Part shown: in pieces, positions 1 to 6,926 of the stretch | Layout of the letters: each line of letters opens with the position of its first letter | How positions within the stretch are numbered: the first letter of the stretch is position 1 | The notes under the pieces: generated by a model | Databases searched by the model: none | The model's input: the letters and a program-made list of their open reading frames with translations, nothing else | What the model was told of the DNA's origin: nothing | Source of the DNA: an uncultured Actinomycetes bacterium | GTDB lineage: Bacteria; Actinomycetota; Actinomycetes; S36-B12 | Direction: 5' to 3' | Assembly (NCBI GenBank): GCA_937876275.1 | Contig: CALFIA010000281.1 | Coordinates: 1-12,041, forward strand | DNA length: 12,041 nucleotides | Program-made: the position numbers and the translations under genes

Positions 1-244
1 TGGCCGCCTGCAGCTCGATATCGGCAATGCCCGGCTCGAGTACAGCGGTGCCTACCGCGGAATCGAGTGACGGTGCCCTGGCCTGACTCTCGTCATCGCG
101 CGCTCCACCGCCGCTCACACGTGGCGTGGGAGCTTTCGGCGGAGCGGATACCTGGCGACGGCTACGCGTGACAACGATTATCGCGATGACGGCGATCACG
201 ACCAGGACGATCGCGATCACGGCATAAATGAGCCCGTTGCTCAT
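1..244 (-). CDS. ftsY: Signal recognition particle receptor FtsY, N-terminal part (runs off the left edge)
   Basis: The frame opens with an ATG at 244 and stays open to base 1, showing 81 residues. Residues 4-25 form one strongly hydrophobic helix (LIYAVIAIVLVVIAVIAIIV) followed by a basic stop (TRSRR) and a long, low-complexity Pro/Ala/Gly and acidic linker. This is the layout of the membrane-anchored N-terminal A region of actinobacterial FtsY. The conserved NG GTPase domain lies outside the window, so the call rests on this layout and on position: ftsY directly follows smc in Actinomycetota. FtsY is the GTPase receptor that docks SRP-ribosome complexes at the membrane. The start ATG overlaps the smc stop (ATGA, 241-244), so translation is probably coupled to smc. 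Any other single-anchor membrane protein is possible but less likely. Confidence 0.72.
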   Translation of the reverse strand, partial: MSNGLIYAVIAIVLVVIAVIAIIVVTRSRRQVSAPPKAPTPRVSGGGARDDESQARAPSLDSAVGTAVLEPGIADIELQAA

Positions 245-3200
245 GCGGTGGCAGCCTCAGTCTCGCGCAGACGCTGACCGATGACCTGAGTGACTCCGTC
301 ACCGCGCATCGAGACGCCGTAGAGCGCATCGGCGATCTCCATGGTGCGCTTTTGGTGAGTGATCACGATGAGCTGAGAGTTGTCACGCAGCTCCTCGATG
401 ATGTCGATGAGGCGGCCGAGGTTGACGTCGTCAAGCGCGGCCTCGACCTCGTCGAGAACGTAGAACGGGCTCGGACGTGCCTTGAATAGTGCCACCAGGA
501 ACGCCACGGCTGTCAGGGAACGCTCGCCACCTGAGAGCAGCGAGAGCCGCTTGACCTTCTTGCCCGGCGGACGGGCCTCGACGTCGACGCCGGTGTTCAG
601 CATGTCACTGGGGTCGGTCAGGATCAGGCGACCTTCGCCGCCGGGGAATAGTCGCGCGAATACGCCTTCGAACTCCCGCTCGATCTCGGCGTAGGCCTCG
701 GTGAAGACCTGCTCGACGCGTGAGTCGACCTCCTTGATGATGTCGAGGAGATCATCACGTGTGCGCTTGAGGTCATCGAGCTGCTCGGTCAAGAAGCGGT
801 GCCGCTCCTCCATCGCCGAGAACTCCTCCAGCGCCAGCGGATTCACGCGACCAAGGAGCGCGAGATCTCGCTCGGCTGCCTTCAGACGCTTCTCCTGCTC
901 GGCGCGCACGAACGGATACGGCTCGGGTTCGGCAGCATCAGCGGGGATCTCGTCACCGGGAGAGACAGCACTTGGGGGAACCAGCACGCTTGGGCCGTAC
1001 TCCGCCAGCAGGATCTCGGTCTCGATCCCGAAGTCCTCCATGACCTTGATCTCCAGGGCTTCGATGCGCATCCGCTGCTCAGCACGAGCAACCTCGTCGC
1101 GGTGAACGGTGTCCTTGAGGCGGTCGAGTTCGGTGGCGAGCTCGCGCATCTGCGCGCGCAGGCTGACCAAGGTCGCGTCGCGCTCCTTCTTCGCGCTCTC
1201 ACCCTCGGCACGTTCGGCTGCAGCGGCGGCGACCGAGCGCTCTACTCGCGAGAGTGCGATTCGCGCCCCGGCAAGAACTGCCTGGGCGACCACGAGTTCG
1301 CGGGCACGGCGCTCACGGCGCTCTATTGCCGCGATACGCGCCTCGCGCTCTGCTTCCGCGGCACGCTCGAGTTGAGCTGCACGTGCACCGACTGCCGTGA
1401 CGCGTTCTTCGCCAGTACGAAGGGCGAGCCGGGAGTCAACCTCGAGCTGCCGAGCCGACTTTGCTGCTTCCGCGGTGGCAAGACGATTGTCATCGTCGGT
1501 ATCGGGCTCAGGTGATTCCTGAGCGGAGGTCAGCCGAGACTGAAGCTCAGTCAAGGTGGTGTGGTCAGCGGCAAGGGCTTCGCGCGCCGCGTCTAGCGCG
1601 AGCGTCAAACGCTCAGCTTCGGCGAGTGCCGCGCGAGCAACTTGGCCGAGTTGACCCAATTGCTCGGCGACGGCGGCCATGCGTGCGTCCGACTCATGTA
1701 GTCGCGAGAGGGTCGACTCGACCGCGGCCGTTGCCTCCTGCTGTGCCGAACGCGCCGCCACCATCTCGAAGCGCGCACGCTCCAGAGCAGCGGTCACGCC
1801 ATCGAGCTCCTCGCGAGTCTCGTCGTAAGCGGCTTGCACCTCGAGAAGGCTCGGCGCACTCGTCGATCCGCCGTGCACCACACCGCTGCCGAAGACATCT
1901 CCGGCTTCCGTCACGAAGATAAGCGCCGGATTAGCCCGTTGCGCTGCCGCTGCTGCGGTGACATCAGAGACGAGGACGTGACCTGCGAGCAGACGATCGA
2001 CAGCCGGACGCAGTGCATCGTCGCAGCGCACGAGATCTCGTAACCAGCGCCCAGTCGGCGCATAACCGGGACTCGCGACCGGAGTTGCCGAGGGATCGGC
2101 AATGACCAACGCAGCACGACCGGCATCTTGATCCTTGAGCAACACGAGTGACGCAACAGCGGAATCGACGCCGCGTACGACAACCGAATCAGCGACATCG
2201 CCCAGGGCAGCTGCTACTGCAGCTTGCGCGCCATGCTCGACCTGGAGGAGTGAGGCGAGTGAGCCGAGCACGCCGGGCACGCGGTCACTGGCGGCCACGA
2301 GCACGGACGCAGCGTCCTTGCGCGAAAGACCGAGCTCAAGGGCTTCGAGGCGCGCGCTCAGCGCTGCACGCTCACGCTCCTTCACTGACTCGAGGGTGCG
2401 CAGTTCTTCAACACGGGCATCAGCGCGCTCGAGTGCACCTTGGGCACTCTCATGCTCCTCGTCGAGGCCAACCTCGCCTTCGTCGAGACCCGCGACCTGG
2501 ACCTCAATTGCATGGAATTCGCGCTGTGCCGTTTCACCACGATCGGTGGCTTCTGCGACGGCCGCGGAGAGTCGCTCGATCTCGTGGCTGCGAGTCTCGA
2601 GTCGCGATGTCGCGGCGTTGACCTGACCGGTCAGTCGGGCCAGGTTTTCGCGTCGATCCGCGGCGGCGCGCTCAAGCTCTGCGACCCGACGCTCTTCAGC
2701 CGCGGCAGCCTGCTCGGCCGCAGCACGAGCAGCCTCGGCCTCCGACAGTGCCTGGCGGGCAGCCTCGACCTCTCGGCCGAGTTCGAACTCCTGGGCGCGA
2801 AGTGAGCGCGCCTCGGCTTCGATCTGCTCGGGGTCGCGGCCGGAGCCTTCCTCTTCAGGCTCGGGCTGAAGATTGCGTGCGCGCTCGACGCCGAGCTGAA
2901 CTAGGCCGTTGAAGCGCTCACTGAGACCGCTGAGCGTGAACCAGGTTTCCTGCGCGGCAGCAAGACGCGGCGCATCGCTCTGCGCGACGACCTCGAGTTC
3001 GCCCTCGCGTGCGACGAGAGTTGCCAGCGAGTTCTCAACTTCGGCCTGACGCTCACGCAAGGCAGTTTCGTCGGCCACCTCAGCCTCGTGCGCATTGCGC
3101 AAGGTGACGAGATCATCCGCGAACAAACGAAGCCGTGCATCACGTACGTCGGTTTGGATAACGACGGCGCGGCGAGCGACCTCAGCCTGTCGGCCGAGCG

Positions 3201-3810
3201 GCTTAAGCTGGCGGCGAAGTTCGGTGGTGAGGTCTTCGAGTCGAGTGAGGTTCGCACCCATCGCGTCGAGCTTGCGCAGCGCCTTTTCCTTGCGGCGGCG
3301 GTGCTTGAGAACACCTGCCGCCTCTTCGATGATGCCTCGTCGTTCTTCCGGGGTGGCCTCGAGGATGGAAGTGAGACGGTTTTGGCCGATGATGACGTGC
3401 ATCTCGCGACCGATACCCGAGTCACTCAGGAGCTCTTGGACATCGAGCAGGCGGCAGGGCTGGTTGTTGATCGAGTACTCAGAGCCACCATTGCGGAAGA
3501 GCACTCGCGAGATGGTGACCTCGGAGAACTCAATAGGTAGGGCGCCATCGGAGTTGTCGATGGTGAGCGAGACCTCGGCGCGACCTAGGGGCGCGCGGCC
3601 AGCTGTGCCGGAGAAGATGACGTCTTCCATCTTGCCGCCGCGCAGGCTCTTGGCACCTTGTTCGCCCATGACCCAGGCCAGGGCATCGACGACGTTGGAC
3701 TTGCCCGAGCCATTGGGGCCGACCACACAGGTCACGCCCGGCTCGAAGTGCAAGGTCGTGGCCGAAGCGAACGACTTGAAGCCCTTGAGGGTCAAATTCT
3801 TGAGGTGCAC
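241..3810 (-). CDS. smc: Chromosome segregation/condensation ATPase SMC
   Basis: A full-length SMC protein of 1189 residues, normal for bacteria. It is the ATPase of the SMC-ScpAB loop-extruding complex that compacts and separates chromosomes. Walker A is GPNGSGKS (31-38), the Q-loop glutamine is about 143, the ABC signature LSGGER is 1092-1097, and Walker B with the catalytic glutamate is VLDEVEAALDD (D1120, E1121), so both head halves look catalytically intact. Two long Ala/Glu/Arg-rich coiled-coil arms (about 170-490 and 660-1040) flank a hinge at about 500-650 that ends in a conserved Gly segment (FGSGVVHGGS). Residues 764-774 are an acidic Pro/Asp break in the return arm. Translation starts at GTG with GGAG a few bases upstream (3815-3818). 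The gene lies 121 nt after the SbtA-like gene, so it may have its own promoter, and it overlaps ftsY by 4 nt. Confidence 0.98.
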   Translation of the reverse strand: MHLKNLTLKGFKSFASATTLHFEPGVTCVVGPNGSGKSNVVDALAWVMGEQGAKSLRGGKMEDVIFSGTAGRAPLGRAEVSLTIDNSDGALPIEFSEVTISRVLFRNGGSEYSINNQPCRLLDVQELLSDSGIGREMHVIIGQNRLTSILEATPEERRGIIEEAAGVLKHRRRKEKALRKLDAMGANLTRLEDLTTELRRQLKPLGRQAEVARRAVVIQTDVRDARLRLFADDLVTLRNAHEAEVADETALRERQAEVENSLATLVAREGELEVVAQSDAPRLAAAQETWFTLSGLSERFNGLVQLGVERARNLQPEPEEEGSGRDPEQIEAEARSLRAQEFELGREVEAARQALSEAEAARAAAEQAAAAEERRVAELERAAADRRENLARLTGQVNAATSRLETRSHEIERLSAAVAEATDRGETAQREFHAIEVQVAGLDEGEVGLDEEHESAQGALERADARVEELRTLESVKERERAALSARLEALELGLSRKDAASVLVAASDRVPGVLGSLASLLQVEHGAQAAVAAALGDVADSVVVRGVDSAVASLVLLKDQDAGRAALVIADPSATPVASPGYAPTGRWLRDLVRCDDALRPAVDRLLAGHVLVSDVTAAAAAQRANPALIFVTEAGDVFGSGVVHGGSTSAPSLLEVQAAYDETREELDGVTAALERARFEMVAARSAQQEATAAVESTLSRLHESDARMAAVAEQLGQLGQVARAALAEAERLTLALDAAREALAADHTTLTELQSRLTSAQESPEPDTDDDNRLATAEAAKSARQLEVDSRLALRTGEERVTAVGARAAQLERAAEAEREARIAAIERRERRARELVVAQAVLAGARIALSRVERSVAAAAAERAEGESAKKERDATLVSLRAQMRELATELDRLKDTVHRDEVARAEQRMRIEALEIKVMEDFGIETEILLAEYGPSVLVPPSAVSPGDEIPADAAEPEPYPFVRAEQEKRLKAAERDLALLGRVNPLALEEFSAMEERHRFLTEQLDDLKRTRDDLLDIIKEVDSRVEQVFTEAYAEIEREFEGVFARLFPGGEGRLILTDPSDMLNTGVDVEARPPGKKVKRLSLLSGGERSLTAVAFLVALFKARPSPFYVLDEVEAALDDVNLGRLIDIIEELRDNSQLIVITHQKRTMEIADALYGVSMRGDGVTQVIGQRLRETEAATA

Positions 3811-3931
3811 GGTTCTCCGCTGGTCAGGCGCGGGGAAGGGCGCTGAGGACGAATCCCCTCAACCCTATCTCCCGAGGCGTGCGACCTGAGGGCTATGGCC
3901 GGCGGGAAGCGCTGGATTGAGGTCCGGGCCC
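3811..3931 (-). other. 121-nt spacer upstream of smc, possible smc promoter region
   Basis: This is the longest gap without a gene in the window, lying between the permease stop and the smc start. On the minus strand it holds a TAGGGT hexamer (3864-3869) that fits the loose actinobacterial TANNNT -10 pattern, but I see no convincing -35 box. The pentamer TGAGG or its complement CCTCA occurs at 3844-3848, 3857-3861 and 3887-3891, so the middle copy could pair with either neighbour in RNA. No GC stem followed by a U-run is visible, so there is no clear terminator for the permease gene. A promoter here would restore smc expression after the inserted block, but this is inferred from position only. 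Confidence 0.25.
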
Positions 3932-4897
3932 TTACCGAACGACGAGTTCGGCGAGAGCCGCGAGGAGTGGAATCCCGACGATCATGTTCATCGGGAAGGT
4001 GATGGCCAGGCTGCAGGTGATCGCGAGACCTTCATTCGCCTGCGGCAAGGCGAGTCGAACGGCAGCGGGTGCTGCGATGTACGAGGCGCTGGCGCACAGC
4101 ACTCCGAGCATGGTCGCCCCGCCAGCCCCGAGCCCGGCGACCGAACCGGTCACCACGCCCAGGGAACCCGCCACGAGGGGAAAGATCACAGCGAAGACGA
4201 TGAGCCCTGGTCCGGCAGATGCGAACGATGACAGTTTCGAAGCGACTGTCACGCCCATCTGGAGCAAGAAGATGCACAGGATCCCGACGAAAAGATCCCC
4301 GAAGAACGGCTTCACTGCTTCGAATCGCACCGGCCCGGCCACCGCGCCGATGATCACTCCCCCGATGAGAAGGACGATTGACGAACTCGTGAGCACCTCC
4401 CGGGCACTCGCGAGGAGAGCACGACCTTGTCGACCGCGCGAGGTTGCCAGCATCAGCCCGACGATGATTCCAGGGATCTCCATGATGGCGAGCAGGGTGA
4501 CGACGTAGCCCTCGACGAAGAAGTCAGCAGCCTCGAGGAAGACGAGTGCCGCAGTGAACGTCACTAGCGATGTGGATCCGTAATGCGCGGCAATGGCACC
4601 GCGATCAACGCGATCGAGGCGAGTCAGGCCACGAAGTGCGAGGAACGCCAGCAGCGGCAGGAGGATGCCAAGAACTACCGTCGCCACGGCCGGCCACGCC
4701 ACCTGTGAAATATCCGAGCCTCGGAGTGCGACACCGCCCTTGATCCCGATTGCCAACAGCAAGTAAAAGGTGAGGAATCGCATGATCGCGTCGGGCACGT
4801 GCAGATCGGACTTGAAGCGGGTGGCAATGAAACCCAGGGCGAAGCAGAGCACCGGAATGGACAGCAGGTTGCCGAGGCCGAGGGAGAGAATTTCCAT
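3932..4897 (-). CDS. SbtA-family permease (sodium-dependent bicarbonate transporter-like)
   Basis: A 321-residue, very hydrophobic protein with about ten membrane segments (around 10-26, 38-57, 68-90, 101-120, 130-150, 170-190, 200-220, 228-250, 255-285, 295-318). Its length, N-terminus and C-terminus (RLALPQANEGLAI, then a Pro-rich last helix) match the Sbt_1 / SbtA family as I remember it. Cyanobacterial SbtA imports bicarbonate with sodium across the inner membrane. The family's two pseudo-repeats are visible: a Gly-Ser-Thr-Ser stretch at 107-110 and a SASYIAAPAA stretch at 270-279. The second differs from the SSSDISGPPT motif I recall for cyanobacterial SbtA: it lacks the Asp and the PPT, so the substrate may not be bicarbonate. 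No SbtB (PII-like) partner is present. The start is 9 nt after the methyltransferase stop with only a weak GGAG nearby, suggesting translational coupling. Confidence 0.8.
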   Translation of the reverse strand: MEILSLGLGNLLSIPVLCFALGFIATRFKSDLHVPDAIMRFLTFYLLLAIGIKGGVALRGSDISQVAWPAVATVVLGILLPLLAFLALRGLTRLDRVDRGAIAAHYGSTSLVTFTAALVFLEAADFFVEGYVVTLLAIMEIPGIIVGLMLATSRGRQGRALLASAREVLTSSSIVLLIGGVIIGAVAGPVRFEAVKPFFGDLFVGILCIFLLQMGVTVASKLSSFASAGPGLIVFAVIFPLVAGSLGVVTGSVAGLGAGGATMLGVLCASASYIAAPAAVRLALPQANEGLAITCSLAITFPMNMIVGIPLLAALAELVVR

Positions 4898-4906
4898 TGG
4901 GGACTC

Positions 4907-5740
4907 TTACTCCGGCCGTTGGGCGTGCAGCAGGAATGCCGAGGCCAGGAAGAGGCCCTTCCACCCCGAGGCGTCGTCTTCCAATGCAACAGAGTCAAGG
5001 CGGTAGGCCTGAGGAACCTCACGCTCGATCGCCGGCATGCCGGCGTGAAAATGGAAGGGAATGATGCGCGGGTCCTTGAGCCCGAGTTCGCCGGCAATCT
5101 CGGCCACCTCGAACGGCACATGAAAGGCCTCCGGATGAATAGCTCCGGACGGAATCTCAAGATTGAGTCTCTGCTGCAGTTGCGCAGTGACTGCCTCACC
5201 CACCTCCGTGGATGCATTTCCGAGCAGCCGCTCGCTAATAAATTCCTCGGTGTAGCGATTGAACGTGACGAGTGAGAACAGAGCGTTGCGAAACTCGATG
5301 AACAGGTGCCCACCCGGCCGCACGAGAGTCATCGCATTGAGGAGCCCCCGCCGCACGGAGGTCACGTGGGGCAGAACTCCCATGGCGATCAGAACGTCGA
5401 ATTCACCGGCGCCCGGTAGGGCGGCGTACGACTGCGGATCCTCGAGGTCCGCGTGCAGAATGCGATCGGGATCCTGCCCGGCCTCGAGAAGCTCCTTCTT
5501 ACTACTCTCGACGCAGGTGGCGTCTCGGTCGAAGCCGGCGAAGGTGAGTCCGTTTCCGGTAAACAGCGGGATGGCGCGACCCATTCCGACTCCGACCTCG
5601 ACCAAAGAGAGCCCGGCAGGGTCGGGCAGGGCGGCGAATACGTGCCGGAAGGCGAAGTGATTGGCCGGGTAGTCCAGGGCGGGATTAAGGCACGCCGCAG
5701 CTACTGCGCTTTCGTATTCGTCAAGGTTCATGCGAGACAT
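4907..5740 (-). CDS. Class I SAM-dependent methyltransferase, substrate unknown
   Basis: A 277-residue Rossmann-fold methyltransferase. Motif I is VEVGVGMGR (47-55), the acidic residue after strand 2 is Asp71 (FAGFDRD), Asp98 sits in HADLEDP, and strand 4 is DVLIAMGVLPHV (115-126). A LVRPGGHLFIEFRN stretch (139-152) follows, as in many small-molecule or glycan methyltransferases. The segment at 149-167 (EFRNALFSLVTFNRYTEEF) reminds me of methyltransferases in surface-polysaccharide clusters, which is a weak hint only. There is no membrane segment, so it should be cytoplasmic. It precedes the SbtA-like gene by 9 nt and is divergent from a winged-helix regulator with only 54 nt between them, so all three genes probably form one regulated unit. 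No Shine-Dalgarno precedes the first ATG (5740) or the in-frame ATG at 5731; the second may be a leaderless start. Confidence 0.85.
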   Translation of the reverse strand: MSRMNLDEYESAVAAACLNPALDYPANHFAFRHVFAALPDPAGLSLVEVGVGMGRAIPLFTGNGLTFAGFDRDATCVESSKKELLEAGQDPDRILHADLEDPQSYAALPGAGEFDVLIAMGVLPHVTSVRRGLLNAMTLVRPGGHLFIEFRNALFSLVTFNRYTEEFISERLLGNASTEVGEAVTAQLQQRLNLEIPSGAIHPEAFHVPFEVAEIAGELGLKDPRIIPFHFHAGMPAIEREVPQAYRLDSVALEDDASGWKGLFLASAFLLHAQRPE

Positions 5741-5744
5741 AATA
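5739..5744 (-). promoter_or_regulatory. Candidate -10 box for a leaderless methyltransferase transcript
   Basis: The minus strand reads TATTAT here, five of six matches to TATAAT. Exactly 7 nt separate it from the in-frame ATG at 5731, so transcription would begin at or next to that A, giving a leaderless mRNA. This agrees with the lack of any Shine-Dalgarno before either candidate start. The -35 region is not recognisable. The box overlaps the more upstream ATG, so the two start models exclude each other. Confidence 0.4.
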
Positions 5745-5763
5745 CACGAATTCGGTTTCGCGT

Positions 5764-5770
5764 ATACACT
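5764..5770 (+). promoter_or_regulatory. Candidate -10 region of the regulator gene
   Basis: The plus strand reads ATACACT, containing TACACT (5765-5770), a TANNNT-type actinobacterial -10 element. It lies about 30 nt before the GTG start and just before the Shine-Dalgarno, giving a leader of about 20 nt. No good -35 hexamer is seen. It sits next to the palindrome at 5769-5784, so a protein bound there would cover the predicted transcription start. Confidence 0.35.
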
Positions 5771-5784
5771 TTCGGTACTGAAAG
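5769..5784. promoter_or_regulatory. 16-bp imperfect palindrome, likely operator of the divergent promoter
   Basis: CTTTCGGTACTGAAAG is self-complementary at 14 of 16 positions around a central GTAC. The two mismatched bases could still form a G-U pair in RNA. It lies in the middle of the control region between the winged-helix gene and the methyltransferase, next to a -10-like box and touching the Shine-Dalgarno. The half-site TTCGGT occurs again at 5751-5756, and ATACAC precedes both copies (5742-5747, 5764-5769), 22 bp or about two helix turns apart. Size, symmetry and place fit the binding site of a dimeric winged-helix regulator, most simply the neighbouring gene's product. An RNA hairpin that hides the Shine-Dalgarno is an alternative. 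Confidence 0.45.
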
Positions 5785-5787
5785 GAG
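5781..5787 (+). promoter_or_regulatory. Shine-Dalgarno sequence that sets the regulator start
   Basis: AAAGGAG followed by 7 nt and then GTG at 5795. It is the strongest ribosome binding site in this block and fixes the start of the winged-helix gene, even though the same frame stays open far upstream, antisense to the methyltransferase. Confidence 0.8.
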
Positions 5788-5794
5788 ATCAGTC

Positions 5795-6067
5795 GTGTCG
5801 CAATGGACCTTTTTGACCAATCACGCCCATGTGCTGATCCATCTCGCCAGCTCGCCCGACTCACGGATCCGCGACATCTCCCAGGCCGTGGGTATCACCG
5901 AGCGCTCTGTCCAGGGCATCCTCCACGATCTCGAGGAAGCCGGATACGTCACCACGGCCAAGGTCGGCCGACGGAACACGTACAGGATTCAGCCCGATCT
6001 GCGCTTCAGGCATCCCGCGGAGGCTGACCATCGCATTGGCGAATTGCTCGGCATCTTCGAATCCTGA
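5795..6067 (+). CDS. Small winged helix-turn-helix (MarR/ArsR-like) transcriptional regulator
   Basis: A 90-residue protein that is almost entirely one winged-helix domain. WTFLTNHAHVLIHLA forms helix 1, RIRDISQAVGI (25-35) the scaffold helix, TERSVQGILHDLEEAGYV (35-52) the recognition helix, and TTAKVGRRNTYRI (53-65) a basic wing. A short C-terminal helix (HRIGELLGIF) could serve dimerisation. Proteins opening with WTFLTNHAHVL are common in Actinomycetota as uncharacterised MarR/ArsR-like regulators. There is no ligand domain and no Cys cluster, so no metal-sensing site is visible. The start is GTG behind an excellent AAAGGAG. It is the only plus-strand gene, divergent from the methyltransferase and convergent with mutM (19-nt gap). 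It probably controls its own promoter and the methyltransferase-permease pair through the palindrome just upstream. Confidence 0.88.
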   Translation: MSQWTFLTNHAHVLIHLASSPDSRIRDISQAVGITERSVQGILHDLEEAGYVTTAKVGRRNTYRIQPDLRFRHPAEADHRIGELLGIFES

Positions 6068-6086
6068 GTCCAGAACAGCGCGACCC

Positions 6087-6926
6087 TCAGCGCTGACATC
6101 TCGGGCAGAAGAAGCTCGAGCGGTTCATGAAGTGCTCGCGTCGAATGAGTGAACCGCACCGGTGACACGGCTCCCCTTCTTGCCCGTACGCATCCAGCGA
6201 TCTGTCGAAGTAGCCACTCTCGCCATTTACGTTGACGTACAGGGCGTCGAAGCTGGTGCCGCCCTCGGCGAGCGCATCGGTCATCACCTCGCGCACATGC
6301 GACAAGAGCTCTCGAGCCTTCGCCCCGCTTATCCCGCCCGTGGCTCGTCTGCCCTGAAGGCGCGAACGCCAGAGCGACTCATCGGCATAGATATTTCCAA
6401 TCCCGGAGATGAGCGACTGATCAAGTAGCGCTCGTTTAATCTCGGTGTCCTTCGCTCGCAGGCGAGTAAGGAAGTCCTCGTCATCGAAATTGGGATCAAG
6501 TGGGTCACGTGCAATGTGGACGATGTCAGTCGGCACGTGTCCGTTCAGGCCATCAGCGACCAACTCCGCGCTCATGAGACCGCCGAAGGTGCGTTGATCG
6601 ACGAAGCGCAACTCACGTCCGTCATCGTTGAATCGGATGCGCACCCGCAGGTGCTTCTCATCTACTGAATCAGCCGGCTGCATGAGCAACTGGCCGCTCA
6701 TGCCGAGATGCGCGACAAGCGCCGTGCCGTCATCGAGCGGCATCCACAAATACTTGCCTCGACGACTGACACAACGCACAGTGCGCCCGACAAGTGCGAG
6801 ATCGAGCGGCCCGTCCTGCCTGCGCACAGCCCGTGGGTGAAGTACGTCGACGCCGCGGATGGTGCGCGAGCTCACGTGCTCCGCGAGGCCACGGCGGACG
6901 ACCTCGACCTCGGGAAGCTCGGGCAT
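6087..6926 (-). CDS. mutM: Formamidopyrimidine-DNA glycosylase (Fpg/MutM)
   Basis: A 279-residue bifunctional glycosylase/AP lyase of base-excision repair that removes 8-oxoguanine and formamidopyrimidines from DNA. The catalytic N-terminus PELPEVEVVRRGL is complete (Pro2 nucleophile, Glu3, Glu6), the phosphate-binding Lys58 is in RRGKYL, and the helix-two-turn-helix carries the signature LLDQSLISGIGNIYADESL. The C-terminal zinc finger has Cys254, Cys257, Cys274 and Cys277, with Arg269 in NRSSFFCPRC. All catalytic features are present, so it should be active. The start ATG shares its A with the rnc stop (TGATG), so the two are translated as a coupled pair. In related genomes smc follows soon after; here a three-gene block intervenes. 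Confidence 0.97.
   Translation of the reverse strand: MPELPEVEVVRRGLAEHVSSRTIRGVDVLHPRAVRRQDGPLDLALVGRTVRCVSRRGKYLWMPLDDGTALVAHLGMSGQLLMQPADSVDEKHLRVRIRFNDDGRELRFVDQRTFGGLMSAELVADGLNGHVPTDIVHIARDPLDPNFDDEDFLTRLRAKDTEIKRALLDQSLISGIGNIYADESLWRSRLQGRRATGGISGAKARELLSHVREVMTDALAEGGTSFDALYVNVNGESGYFDRSLDAYGQEGEPCHRCGSLIRREHFMNRSSFFCPRCQR

Noticed and set aside
799..1515. Long open frame on the plus strand inside smc (238 codons), and others such as 3095-3889
   Set aside because: They lie antisense to an intact, conserved gene. In GC-rich DNA with strong codon bias, opposite-strand frames stay open by chance; no domain or ribosome binding site supports them.
6076..6095. Hairpin CAGCGC / GCGCTG with an 8-nt loop between the regulator and mutM, as a bidirectional terminator
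   Set aside because: The stem is only 6 bp, overlaps the mutM stop, and has no U-run on either side; too weak to call.
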